Below are positions 48,232-56,372 of a DNA stretch of 64,000 nucleotides, piece by piece (position 1 is the first letter of the stretch; every line of letters starts with the position of its first letter). The notes beneath the pieces are model-generated. The model worked only from the letters and a program-made list of their open reading frames with translations. It had not been told where the DNA came from and ran no database searches. A program made the position numbers and the translations under genes. Origin of the DNA: Chelativorans sp. AA-79. GTDB taxonomy: Bacteria; Pseudomonadota; Alphaproteobacteria; Rhizobiales; Rhizobiaceae. The stretch is from contig NZ_CP120361.1 in the NCBI RefSeq assembly GCF_029457495.1, positions 4,850,001 to 4,914,000 on the forward strand, written 5' to 3'.

Positions 48232-50298
48232 TCAACGGAGACTGTCGAGGAGCGCGTCGACATCGCCGCGCCGGAAGCCGAACCCGGTCGCGGCTTCCGC
48301 CTTCTCGACCATCTGCCAGACATCCTGGCGCGGCATTCGGGCCGCCAGGTAAATCGGCCCGCCTCTATATTTGGAAAAGCCGTAACCATTGACCAGCACC
48401 AGGTCGATCTCCGCCGCAGAACGGGCGATGCCTTCTTCCAAAATCAGTGCAGCCTCGTTGACGATGGCTCCCAGCACGCGGTGCTGCATATCCTTTTCGC
48501 TTGGAGGGGTGACAATTCCGCGTCTTTGAGATTCTGCTCTCACCATCTCTGCGACGATCGGGTCCGGCACACCGGCCTTCGCGCCTTCCGGATAGAGATA
48601 CCAGCCGGCGCCCGTCTTGCGGCCGAGCCGCCCCATCTCGCAAATCTTGTCGGGGATGACGACGTAGCGCTCTCGCGGATCCCGATCCGTCGCCTTGCGC
48701 CGGCGATTGCGCCAGGCGATGTCGAGTCCCGAAAGATCGCTCACGGCAAAGGGGCCCATGGCAAAGCCGAGCGCCTGCATGGCTGCATCTATGGTTTCGG
48801 GCAGTCCGCCCTCCTCCAGCATGTATTCGCATTGTGCGCGGTATTTGGCGTAGATGCGATTGCCGATGAACCCTTCGCACGGCCCCGACAGGATCGGCAG
48901 CTTTCCGATCTCCTTGCTGAGAGCAATGCCCGTGCACAGGGTGTCGGGCGAAGTGCGGCGGCAGCGCACGACCTCGACAAGCCGCATGCGTGGAACCGGC
49001 GCGAAGAAATGCAGCCCGAAGAAGCGCTCCGGCCGCCCGGATGCGTCTGCAAGCTGCTCGACGTCGAGATAGGACGTGTTGGTGGCGATAATGGCATCCG
49101 CCCGGGCGATGCCGCCGAGGGCCTGCATCACGTCCATCTTGATTGCCATGTCCTCGAACACAGCCTCGATGATGAGATCCGCATTGGCCGCCGCAGCCAG
49201 ATCGTTCATGAAAGACAGGCTGGCCTGCGCAGAAGCAAGCGGGATTTTCAGCTTCCCGAACCTTTCCAGCTCCGCGAGCGCGGACTCGATCTGTCCTCCG
49301 GCGCGCGCGAGCGCATCGGAATTCGTGTCGACGACCGTGACCGCATGTCCTGCCGCCGCAAATACACTGGCGATGCCGGCGCCCATCGTTCCGGCACCGA
49401 TCACCGCGAGACGACCGATCTTCGCCGGCGACCCACCGATTTCATCGACTTTGGCAGCCTTGCGCTCCGCGAAGAAATTGTAGCGCAGCGCGGCTGCTTC
49501 CTCGCTTTGGCGCAGGGTCTGGAACGTCTCGCGTTCGCGTTCGAGAGCGGTTTCGATCGGCACCGTCCGGGCCAGCAGGACGGTCTCTATCGCGCTGCGG
49601 ACATTCGGGCGCGCCCGGCCGCCTTTCTCGGCCTTCACGATCGCCTTTTCGATGGCATCTTCGGGCTCGGGCGGAAGGGGTTGGCGCGAGGCAAGCCGCT
49701 TTGAGCCGGTTTTCGAACGGGCGAAGGCTATGGCAAATTCCAGGAGATCGCCCTCGGCGGTGGCATCGATCATCCCGGCTTCAAGAGCCTCGACGGCGGG
49801 AACGCGACGTCCGGAGGTGATGACCTCGATAGCGCTGGCAATGCCGGCCAGCCTGGGAAGCCGTTGCGTACCGCCCGCTCCGGGGATCATGCCGAGCCCG
49901 ATTTCCGGCAGGCCGACAACGGCTGCGCGGTCCGCCACCCGCCAATCGCAGGCAAGCGCCAGTTCATATCCGCCGCCAAGAGCCGCGCCATGGATTGCCG
50001 CCACCACCGGGACCGGACAGCTCTCGATGGCGGTGAGGACGACGGGCCACTGAGGATCCTCCAGCGGGCGGCCGAACTCCTTCAAATCGGAGCCGGCGAC
50101 GAAGGTTCGGCCGGCTGCGGCCAACACCGCCGCACGCACATCTTTGTCACGGCCGATCGCCTGGACTGCGGAAAGAACACCCGCCCTGACCGAACGGGAG
50201 CCCGCGTTGACCGGCGGATTGTCGATCGTGATCACCGCAACGTCCCCTTGCCGCGTCAGAAACACGGTCTCGCTGGCGGCTGCCGGGAAGTCTGTCAT
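48232..50298 (-). CDS. FadB-like fusion: enoyl-CoA hydratase/isomerase + 3-hydroxyacyl-CoA dehydrogenase
   Basis: Multifunctional beta-oxidation protein, 688 aa. The N-terminal crotonase domain (about 1-190) has FVAGSDLKEFG, AAIHGAALGGGYELALACDW and LPEIGLGMIPGAGGTQRLPR. The NAD-binding domain starts near residue 295 with IGRLAVIGAGTMGAGIASVF, and is followed by FAPVPRMRLVEVVRC and two C-terminal HAD domains with GFIGNRIYAKYRAQCEYMLE. The layout is like peroxisomal-type bifunctional enzymes. It is on the minus strand, convergent with the hotdog pair, and its promoter region contains dyad site D shared with the second TctBA unit. Confidence 0.94.
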   Translation of the reverse strand: MTDFPAAASETVFLTRQGDVAVITIDNPPVNAGSRSVRAGVLSAVQAIGRDKDVRAAVLAAAGRTFVAGSDLKEFGRPLEDPQWPVVLTAIESCPVPVVAAIHGAALGGGYELALACDWRVADRAAVVGLPEIGLGMIPGAGGTQRLPRLAGIASAIEVITSGRRVPAVEALEAGMIDATAEGDLLEFAIAFARSKTGSKRLASRQPLPPEPEDAIEKAIVKAEKGGRARPNVRSAIETVLLARTVPIETALERERETFQTLRQSEEAAALRYNFFAERKAAKVDEIGGSPAKIGRLAVIGAGTMGAGIASVFAAAGHAVTVVDTNSDALARAGGQIESALAELERFGKLKIPLASAQASLSFMNDLAAAANADLIIEAVFEDMAIKMDVMQALGGIARADAIIATNTSYLDVEQLADASGRPERFFGLHFFAPVPRMRLVEVVRCRRTSPDTLCTGIALSKEIGKLPILSGPCEGFIGNRIYAKYRAQCEYMLEEGGLPETIDAAMQALGFAMGPFAVSDLSGLDIAWRNRRRKATDRDPRERYVVIPDKICEMGRLGRKTGAGWYLYPEGAKAGVPDPIVAEMVRAESQRRGIVTPPSEKDMQHRVLGAIVNEAALILEEGIARSAAEIDLVLVNGYGFSKYRGGPIYLAARMPRQDVWQMVEKAEAATGFGFRRGDVDALLDSLR

Positions 50299-50430
50299 TA
50301 GAAGCCTCCTTTGTTGGTGCGGCTACAATAAGGGGAGGAAAGCGCTTTGAATTTTCGCATCCTGCACAGGTGCTTTCGACCGTTCCTAAACCGCTCATCG
50401 CGATCTGCGATAATCTTCCGCTCAGGCAGC

Positions 50431-50447
50431 TTTGCAGTTTTTGAAAA
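50431..50447. promoter_or_regulatory. cluster dyad, site D
   Basis: TTTGCA-GTTTT-TGAAAA in the divergent region between the FadB-like gene and tctB copy 2. A second TTTGCA half-site (TTTGCA-CTTTT-TGGGTG) follows at 50463-50479, possibly a tandem site. Confidence 0.6.
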
Positions 50448-50566
50448 GAATGTTGTTAGGTTTTTGCACTTTTTGGGTGAAAGTCATCGTTTCAGTGTGA
50501 TTGGAAACGCAGTTTCGCGGCTGAGGGTACTCGCCCGGCCTGGAGAACAAGACAGGGAGGAAAAAC

Positions 50567-51013
50567 ATGCCGTCGTTCAGCAGGAGTCCGGCCGACACGA
50601 TCGGCGGCGGGCTGATCATGCTTTTTGCCCTTGGCGTTATCGTCGAAGGTGCCCGCTATCCCATCGGTACGCTGAACCGGATGGGGCCGGGCTTTCTGCC
50701 GATCGTCATGGGTGTGGTCCTTGCGATGCTGGGCGTTGCGATCATCTTCGCCGGCGACGGCGGCGCGGCGCAGGCACCGAAGAACATGCGCGCGCCGGCG
50801 TTCGTTTTTGCCGGCCTGATCGCCTGGGGGCTGCTCCTGGAGCGCGTGGGGCTTATCATCGCGACAATGGTGCTGATCGGCCTGGCCGCCTTCGCACATC
50901 CCAAACCGAATCCACGCCGCGTCCTCATCACGCTCGTCGTTCTGCCTCTCGCCTCCACCGCCCTGTTTATCTACGGGCTGCGCTTGCCCATTAAACCCGT
51001 GATCTTCTTCTAA
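50567..51013 (+). CDS. tctB: tripartite tricarboxylate transporter subunit TctB, copy 2
   Basis: Second small TTT membrane subunit, 148 aa, with four predicted helices. The signature YPIGTLNRMGPGFLPIVMGV near the N-terminus and the end ALFIYGLRLPIKPVIFF match TctB. GGGAGG precedes the ATG. It is 18 nt upstream of tctA copy 2 and starts the tctB-tctA-lysR transcription unit. It lacks an adjacent tctC; the orphan binding protein at 44445 is the likely partner. Confidence 0.93.
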   Translation: MPSFSRSPADTIGGGLIMLFALGVIVEGARYPIGTLNRMGPGFLPIVMGVVLAMLGVAIIFAGDGGAAQAPKNMRAPAFVFAGLIAWGLLLERVGLIIATMVLIGLAAFAHPKPNPRRVLITLVVLPLASTALFIYGLRLPIKPVIFF

Positions 51014-51031
51014 GGGCGGGAGCCTTCGCGC

Positions 51032-52543
51032 ATGGATTTTCTCAGCAACTTTCAAGCGGGCCTCGCTGTGGCCCTGCAATTCGACAATCTGATGTACTGC
51101 TTCGCGGGCGTGGCGCTCGGCACGGTCATCGGCCTGCTGCCCGGCATCGGTGCCCTTTCGACGATCTCGATGCTGCTGCCGATCACCTTCTACATAGAAC
51201 CGACGGGCGCGATCATCATGCTCGCGGGGATTTTCTACGGTGCCCAGTATGGCGGATCGACGGCCTCCATCCTGATGAACATCCCCGGTACCGCGACCAA
51301 CGCGGTTACCTGCCTCGATGGGCATCCGATGGCCAAGAAAGGCCGAGCCGGGGTGGCGCTCGGCATCACCACCATCGTTTCCTTCATCGGTGGTTCGTTC
51401 TCCATCATTCTCCTGATGTTCCTTGCGCCCATGATCGCCGACGTCGCCATCTCCTTCGGCGCGCCCGAATATTTTGCCGTGATCCTTTTCGGCTTGATTG
51501 CGGCATCCACCATGGCGTCAGGATCGGTGGTCAAAGGCCTCGCCATGGTGGCGGTCGGCGTCGTGCTCGGCCTCGTGGGATTGGACCTCAACACCGGCGT
51601 TCCGCGCTTTCAGCTAGGCCTGGTGGAACTATCCGACGGGCTCAACATCGTCGCGCTCGCCATGGGCCTGTTCGGCGTGGCTGAAATCCTCTCCAACCTG
51701 ATCAACACGGATGGTGTGCCTTTCAAGGTCCAGAGCGTGCGTCTTCGTTCGCTGCTGCCAACCCGCCAGGATATCAGGGATGCGACGGCACCCACGGTGC
51801 GCGGAACGCTGATCGGAGCGGCTTGCGGCATTCTGCCGGGCACCGGCGCAACGATCGCCTCCTTCTTGTCCTATGCCGCGGAGCGCCGCGTATCGAAGCA
51901 TCCGGAAAAGTTCGGCACCGGCATCGTCGAGGGTATAGCCGGCCCTGAAGCGGCCAACAACGCCTCCGTGCAGTCGGCCTTCATCCCGACGCTCAGCCTC
52001 GGCATCCCGGGCGATGCTGTCATGGCGGTAATGCTCGGCGCACTGATGATCCATGGCATTGCGCCGGGCCCGGCACTGGTTTCCCAACATCCCGAGCTCT
52101 TCTGGGGGCTCATCATGAGCTTCTGGATCGGCAACGCCCTGCTGCTTCTGCTCAACCTGCCGCTGATCGGTCTCTTCGTGCGGATCCTGAAAATCCCCTA
52201 CGACGCGCTCTACATCGCAATGCTCGTGTTCATCTGCCTCGGCGTCTACAGCATCCGCAACAATGTGTTCGACGTCCTCGTCACCGTCTTCTTCGGGATC
52301 GTCGGGCTGGCGATGATCCTGGGACGCTACCCGGCGGCTCCCTTGCTCCTCGGCTTTCTGCTCGGGCCGATGCTGGAGGATAACATGCGACGGGCGCTGC
52401 TCGTCTCGCGCGGCGATTTTTCGATCTTCGTCCATGGTCCGGTATCGGCGGCCTTCATGGTCCTGTCCGTCGCGGTGCTGGCTTTCGCGCTTGGGCGACC
52501 TACACTGGGCGCGATCAGACGGCTGCGAACGCGGCCGCTCTAA
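51032..52543 (+). CDS. tctA: tripartite tricarboxylate transporter permease TctA, copy 2
   Basis: Second large TTT permease subunit, 503 aa, with the complete TctA signature set: GVALGTVIGLLPGIGALSTI, GAQYGGSTASILMNIPGTAT, GTGIVEGIAGPEAANNASVQ and FIPTLSLGIPGDAVMAVMLG. By eye it is closely similar to TctA copy 1 (38808-40331) along its whole length, so the two arose by duplication or by joint recruitment of related systems. The LysR gene begins 23 nt after its stop. Confidence 0.96.
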   Translation: MDFLSNFQAGLAVALQFDNLMYCFAGVALGTVIGLLPGIGALSTISMLLPITFYIEPTGAIIMLAGIFYGAQYGGSTASILMNIPGTATNAVTCLDGHPMAKKGRAGVALGITTIVSFIGGSFSIILLMFLAPMIADVAISFGAPEYFAVILFGLIAASTMASGSVVKGLAMVAVGVVLGLVGLDLNTGVPRFQLGLVELSDGLNIVALAMGLFGVAEILSNLINTDGVPFKVQSVRLRSLLPTRQDIRDATAPTVRGTLIGAACGILPGTGATIASFLSYAAERRVSKHPEKFGTGIVEGIAGPEAANNASVQSAFIPTLSLGIPGDAVMAVMLGALMIHGIAPGPALVSQHPELFWGLIMSFWIGNALLLLLNLPLIGLFVRILKIPYDALYIAMLVFICLGVYSIRNNVFDVLVTVFFGIVGLAMILGRYPAAPLLLGFLLGPMLEDNMRRALLVSRGDFSIFVHGPVSAAFMVLSVAVLAFALGRPTLGAIRRLRTRPL

Positions 52544-52566
52544 GCCGGCATCGAGAGGGAGGGACC

Positions 52567-53526
52567 ATGGACGCCGAGGAAACCGAACGTCAAAAGAGCC
52601 AAGGACGCTCGATCCAGCACCACCCGAGCCTGCGCGACATGGAGCTGTTCGTCACCGTGGTTCAGAACGGCAGCTTCTCGGCTGCCGGCCGTATGATCGG
52701 CCTGTCGCCCGCCTCGGTGTCCCGCTATATCAACGCACTTGAAGACAAGCTCGGCGTGCGCCTTCTCAATCGCACGAGCCGCAAGCTGTCGCTTTCCGAA
52801 ACGGGCATCCTGTTCCATCAGCGTGCGGAACGGATCCTCGGCGACGTGCGGGAAATGAGCGTCGAGATCAGCCAGGAACACCTGTCACCACGCGGCACGC
52901 TGCGTGTCCATTCGCGCATCCTTGTCGGCGAGCAGCATATCGTCCCCGCCCTGCCCGGCTTCATGAGCCGCTATCCCGATATCCGTGTCGACCTCACCCT
53001 GTCCAACGAGGTGGTGGATCTGATCGAGCAGAACATCGACGTCGACATACGCATCGGTCAACTGGCCGACTCCTCCCTGATCGCCCGCCGCCTCGTCACC
53101 AGCGAAAGGGTGCTTTGTGCCGCGCCGGCCTACCTGGAAAACCGGCCTCCGATCGAAAAGCCGGACGATCTGCTCGCCCACAACTGTCTCGCCTACCGGG
53201 TCAATATGGGCGACATCACCTGGCGGTTTCTCGATCAGAACGGCAACCTCAGCGAAGTGGCGATTGCCGGCAACATGCTGACCAACAGCGGACCGGCCCT
53301 CAAGATCGCGACGCTCGCCGGTCTCGGCATTTCGCTGATGCCGGACTGGTCGGTGAACCAGGAATTGAAATCTGGCGCGCTGGTGCGCCTTCTGCCGGAC
53401 TGCAGGATAAGTTTCACCGCCTTCGAGAATGCGGTTTATGCAGTCTATCCGCCGACCCGGCATCTTCCGGTCAAGGCCCGTGTCTTCATCGATTATCTGG
53501 CCAGGATCTTTCAGGAAAACATATGA
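52567..53526 (+). CDS. LysR family transcriptional regulator
   Basis: LysR-type regulator, 319 aa, and the only DNA-binding regulator inside the catabolic cluster. The winged helix-turn-helix (about 22-80) reads MELFVTVVQNGSFSAAGRMI, GLSPASVSRYINALEDKLG and LLNRTSRKLSLSETG. The effector-binding domain (about 105-310) follows, with LRVHSRILVGEQHIVPALPG. It is co-transcribed with tctB-tctA copy 2, so the signal it reads is probably the imported acid or its CoA ester. Five 17-bp dyads in cluster promoters are candidate binding sites. Confidence 0.95.
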   Translation: MDAEETERQKSQGRSIQHHPSLRDMELFVTVVQNGSFSAAGRMIGLSPASVSRYINALEDKLGVRLLNRTSRKLSLSETGILFHQRAERILGDVREMSVEISQEHLSPRGTLRVHSRILVGEQHIVPALPGFMSRYPDIRVDLTLSNEVVDLIEQNIDVDIRIGQLADSSLIARRLVTSERVLCAAPAYLENRPPIEKPDDLLAHNCLAYRVNMGDITWRFLDQNGNLSEVAIAGNMLTNSGPALKIATLAGLGISLMPDWSVNQELKSGALVRLLPDCRISFTAFENAVYAVYPPTRHLPVKARVFIDYLARIFQENI

Positions 53527-53553
53527 GGGCGCCGCGCATCCGCCACGGCCGGC

Positions 53554-53570
53554 TTTTCAGTTTCTGAAAA
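53554..53570. promoter_or_regulatory. cluster dyad, site E
   Basis: TTTTCAG-TTT-CTGAAAA, a perfect 7-bp dyad and the most symmetric of the five, located 28 nt after the LysR stop and 114 nt before the CoA-transferase start. Confidence 0.65.
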
Positions 53571-53683
53571 AAACGTGCTCGGCGTATGCGTGTTATCGGG
53601 CAGGAAGTCGGGTGCTAGCACATGACGCCAACGGATGACCCCGTTGGCTCAGGTGAAACGCGAACCGGTCTCGACGAACGCTC

Positions 53684-54898
53684 ATGAACAATATTCTCGA
53701 CGACATTGTGGTGCTCGATTTCTCACGGGTGTTCGCCGGCCCGGCGGCGACGCAGGTGCTGGGCGACATGGGTGCCGACGTCATCAAGGTGGAACCACCT
53801 GCCGGAGATGAGGCTCGCTACTATGGCGTGACCAAGGAGAAGCTGGCGGAGCTTGGCGGCGTAAGCCCATCCTTTCTGGCGCTCAACCGCAACAAACGCT
53901 CGATCACGCTCGACCTTCGCAACGAGGAGGGCAATCGTATCGCCCGGGAGCTGGCAGACCGGGCCGATGTCGTCGTCCACAATTTCCGCCCAGGCGTCAT
54001 GGAGCGTCTCGGTCTCGGCTACGAGACCCTGGCTCAGACCAACAAAGGTCTCATCTACGCCGAGTTCACGGCTTACGGCGGCAAGGGTCCTCTGGCGCAT
54101 ATCGGCGCGAACGATCTTGCGCTGCAGGCCCATAGCGGCCTGATCAGCATCACGGGCGAGCCGGATCGCCCGCCGGTGCGCTGTGGAACGGCCATCGTCG
54201 ACCTGCACGGCAGCCTCGCCATCGCGGCCGGCATTCTCGGCGCGCTGTTGCACCGTCACAAGTCGGGCCGCGGCCAGCGCGTCGAATCCTCCCTCCTGTT
54301 AAGCTCGGCGCACCTGATGAGCTATTTCTATACCGAGTACTGGATGGACGGCACGGTTCGCAAACCGATGGGAACCGCCAACCACCTCAGCGTGCCGAAC
54401 CAGGCGTTTCCCGCGAAGGACGGGGAGGTCGTCATCATCGCGAGCACGGACGAGATGTGGACGCGCCTTGCCCATGCGATCGATCCGGAAAAGCTCGATG
54501 TGCCGCGTTTCGCCCGCGTCTTCGACCGCCGGCAAAACCGGGTCGACCTTATCGACACGCTCTCCTCGCTCACCCGCGAGCTCACCTGCGCGGAGATCGT
54601 CCAGCGATTGGGCGCAGCCAAGGTGGTGGTGGCCAAGGTGAACTCGGTCGGAGAGGCCGCGGATAGCCTGCAGCTCGAGGCTGTCGGCGGTAAGATCATG
54701 CTCGATGCGGGCCACCGGCAGTTTCCGAGCGTCGCCTCCCCGTTTCAGTTCAGCGAAGTCGATATCAACAAAGCGAAGGCTCCACCGCAACTCGGGCAGC
54801 ACACGCGCGAGATCCTGGGCGAACTCGGGTATGATGCTGAGGCGCTGGAATCCTTGACCGCGGCCGGGGCATTCGGGATAAGCCAACCAGCGGAGTAG
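53684..54898 (+). CDS. family III (CaiB/BaiF) CoA-transferase
   Basis: Transfers CoA between carboxylic acids, 404 aa; the likely activation step of the pathway. The N-terminal VVLDFSRVFAGPAATQVLGD and MGADVIKVEPPAGDEARYYG, and SFLALNRNKRSITLDLRN, are diagnostic for family III. The catalytic aspartate is predicted at Asp173 (GTAIVDLHGS). No CoA ligase is found in the window, so activation by transfer from another CoA ester such as succinyl-CoA is likely but not proven. Dyad site E lies in its promoter. The D-2-hydroxyacid dehydrogenase gene follows after 12 nt. Confidence 0.94.
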   Translation: MNNILDDIVVLDFSRVFAGPAATQVLGDMGADVIKVEPPAGDEARYYGVTKEKLAELGGVSPSFLALNRNKRSITLDLRNEEGNRIARELADRADVVVHNFRPGVMERLGLGYETLAQTNKGLIYAEFTAYGGKGPLAHIGANDLALQAHSGLISITGEPDRPPVRCGTAIVDLHGSLAIAAGILGALLHRHKSGRGQRVESSLLLSSAHLMSYFYTEYWMDGTVRKPMGTANHLSVPNQAFPAKDGEVVIIASTDEMWTRLAHAIDPEKLDVPRFARVFDRRQNRVDLIDTLSSLTRELTCAEIVQRLGAAKVVVAKVNSVGEAADSLQLEAVGGKIMLDAGHRQFPSVASPFQFSEVDINKAKAPPQLGQHTREILGELGYDAEALESLTAAGAFGISQPAE

Positions 54899-54910
54899 AA
54901 GGCTGTTGCA

Positions 54911-55888
54911 ATGGCGCGTCAGGTCTATCGCTGTGTGATCCTCGACGACTATCAGGGCGGAGTGCTGGCGGCGGGCGACTGGTCGTCACTCGAGCCGGCC
55001 GTCGAGGTCGAGGCGATATGCGAGCATATCGCCGAGCCGGCGCGGCTCGCCGAGCGGCTGCAAGGCGCAGCCATCCTCATCGCCATCAGGGAACGCACGG
55101 CACTGAGCCGCGACCTTCTGGAGCGCCTGCCTGATCTGAAACTGCTCGTCACCTTCGGCATGTCGAATGCGGCCATCGACCTGCAAGCGGCGGAAGAACT
55201 CGGGATTACCGTGTGCGGGACCACCGGTGCCGGCGAGCCGACGGTGGAGATGACGTGGGCGCTCATTCTTTCGCTGCTCCGCAACGTTCCCGCGGAGGCC
55301 ACCGCCTTTGCCAGGGGCGGCCCATGGCAGCAAACGGTCGGAACCGGTCTCTTCGGAAAGACGCTTGGTCTGGTGGGACTGGGCCGCGTGGGGCGGGGCG
55401 TTGCCCGTGTGGGACATGCATTCGGAATGAACGTGCTTGCTTACACACCGACGCTTACGACGGCACGGGCCGAGGAGGTGGGCGTCACCGCGGCACCACA
55501 TCTCGACATGCTCCTGCAGGAGGCGGATATCGTCTCCCTCCACCTGCCGCTCAATGACGACACGCGCGGCCTGATCGGAAAGGCCGAAATCGCCCGCATG
55601 AAATCAACGGCCTATCTGATCAACTCTTCGCGCGGGCCGATCGTGGACGAGCAAGCCTTGATCGAGGCCCTGAAGGCGCGCAGGATCGCCGGCGCGGCCC
55701 TCGACGTGTTCAACACCGAACCGCTTCCCAAAAACCACGCTCTGCGCGGGCTCGACAATCTGGTCGCCACCCCGCACCTGGGATATGTCACCCGGGAAAA
55801 CTATGCCCGGCACGCAGCCGATGCCATCGACGATATCGCCGCTTGGATAAACGGCAAATCCGTCCGCCGTATCGTCGCTAGCGACTAA
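54911..55888 (+). CDS. D-2-hydroxyacid dehydrogenase family protein
   Basis: NAD-dependent dehydrogenase, 325 aa, interconverting 2-oxo and D-2-hydroxy acids. The Rossmann motif is TLGLVGLGRVGRGVARVGHA (GxGxxG). Catalytic residues of the family are visible: Arg in LINSSRGPIVDE, Glu in LDVFNTEPLP and His in ATPHLGYVTREN. It follows the CoA-transferase by 12 nt and is probably co-transcribed. Presence of this enzyme suggests that a 2-hydroxy or 2-oxo acid is handled in the pathway; the substrate is unknown. Confidence 0.94.
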   Translation: MARQVYRCVILDDYQGGVLAAGDWSSLEPAVEVEAICEHIAEPARLAERLQGAAILIAIRERTALSRDLLERLPDLKLLVTFGMSNAAIDLQAAEELGITVCGTTGAGEPTVEMTWALILSLLRNVPAEATAFARGGPWQQTVGTGLFGKTLGLVGLGRVGRGVARVGHAFGMNVLAYTPTLTTARAEEVGVTAAPHLDMLLQEADIVSLHLPLNDDTRGLIGKAEIARMKSTAYLINSSRGPIVDEQALIEALKARRIAGAALDVFNTEPLPKNHALRGLDNLVATPHLGYVTRENYARHAADAIDDIAAWINGKSVRRIVASD

Positions 55889-56372
55889 GATCGAAGAGGT
55901 TTTCGCGTGATGGATGCGCCACGTTGCTCGCGGGACAGATAATCGCGACTACGCTCGACGGAACTATACCGTAGCCGCCCTCAGCTTCTGCCTTCCGTCA
56001 TCAGCCGATCATCGTGCTTCCAAATGGGCGCCCAGGGAAAGCGCCTCGGCTCGGAAGCTCCAATGCCGACCAGCGAGGCAAAGGTAGGGCCTCCGGCTGA
56101 TACGATGCGATGTCGAGGCGGGGCGTGTTGGCCACCTCGCCCGTGATGTCGTTCCACGCCACGTCGATCGCATCGAAAAGCTCGTGGAGCCCCTAGAGGG
56201 TGCCCGGCGTCGTCTCCGGCCTTAGCAACTGGATGCGCGCCGCCCTGTCTGCTCCGATTTTACCTCTCATGCGGGCAAATTGGCGCAAAAGCCTTGTTTT
56301 TGTCCATTCTCGCACTTCTTGCCGTCCGTCCAAACGTCTACTCGACCGCCGTTCAACATGAGGAGACAAACG
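55889..56372. other. 484-bp spacer with a possible degenerate ORF
   Basis: No intact gene. On the minus strand, from an ATG at 56270, a frame reads MRGKIGADRAARIQLLRPET then, after one in-frame TAG (at about 56195), GLHELFDAIDVAWNDITGEV and onward to about 56003. Its composition looks more protein-like than the other frames, so it may be a decayed gene fragment, but I recognise no family. Confidence 0.35.
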
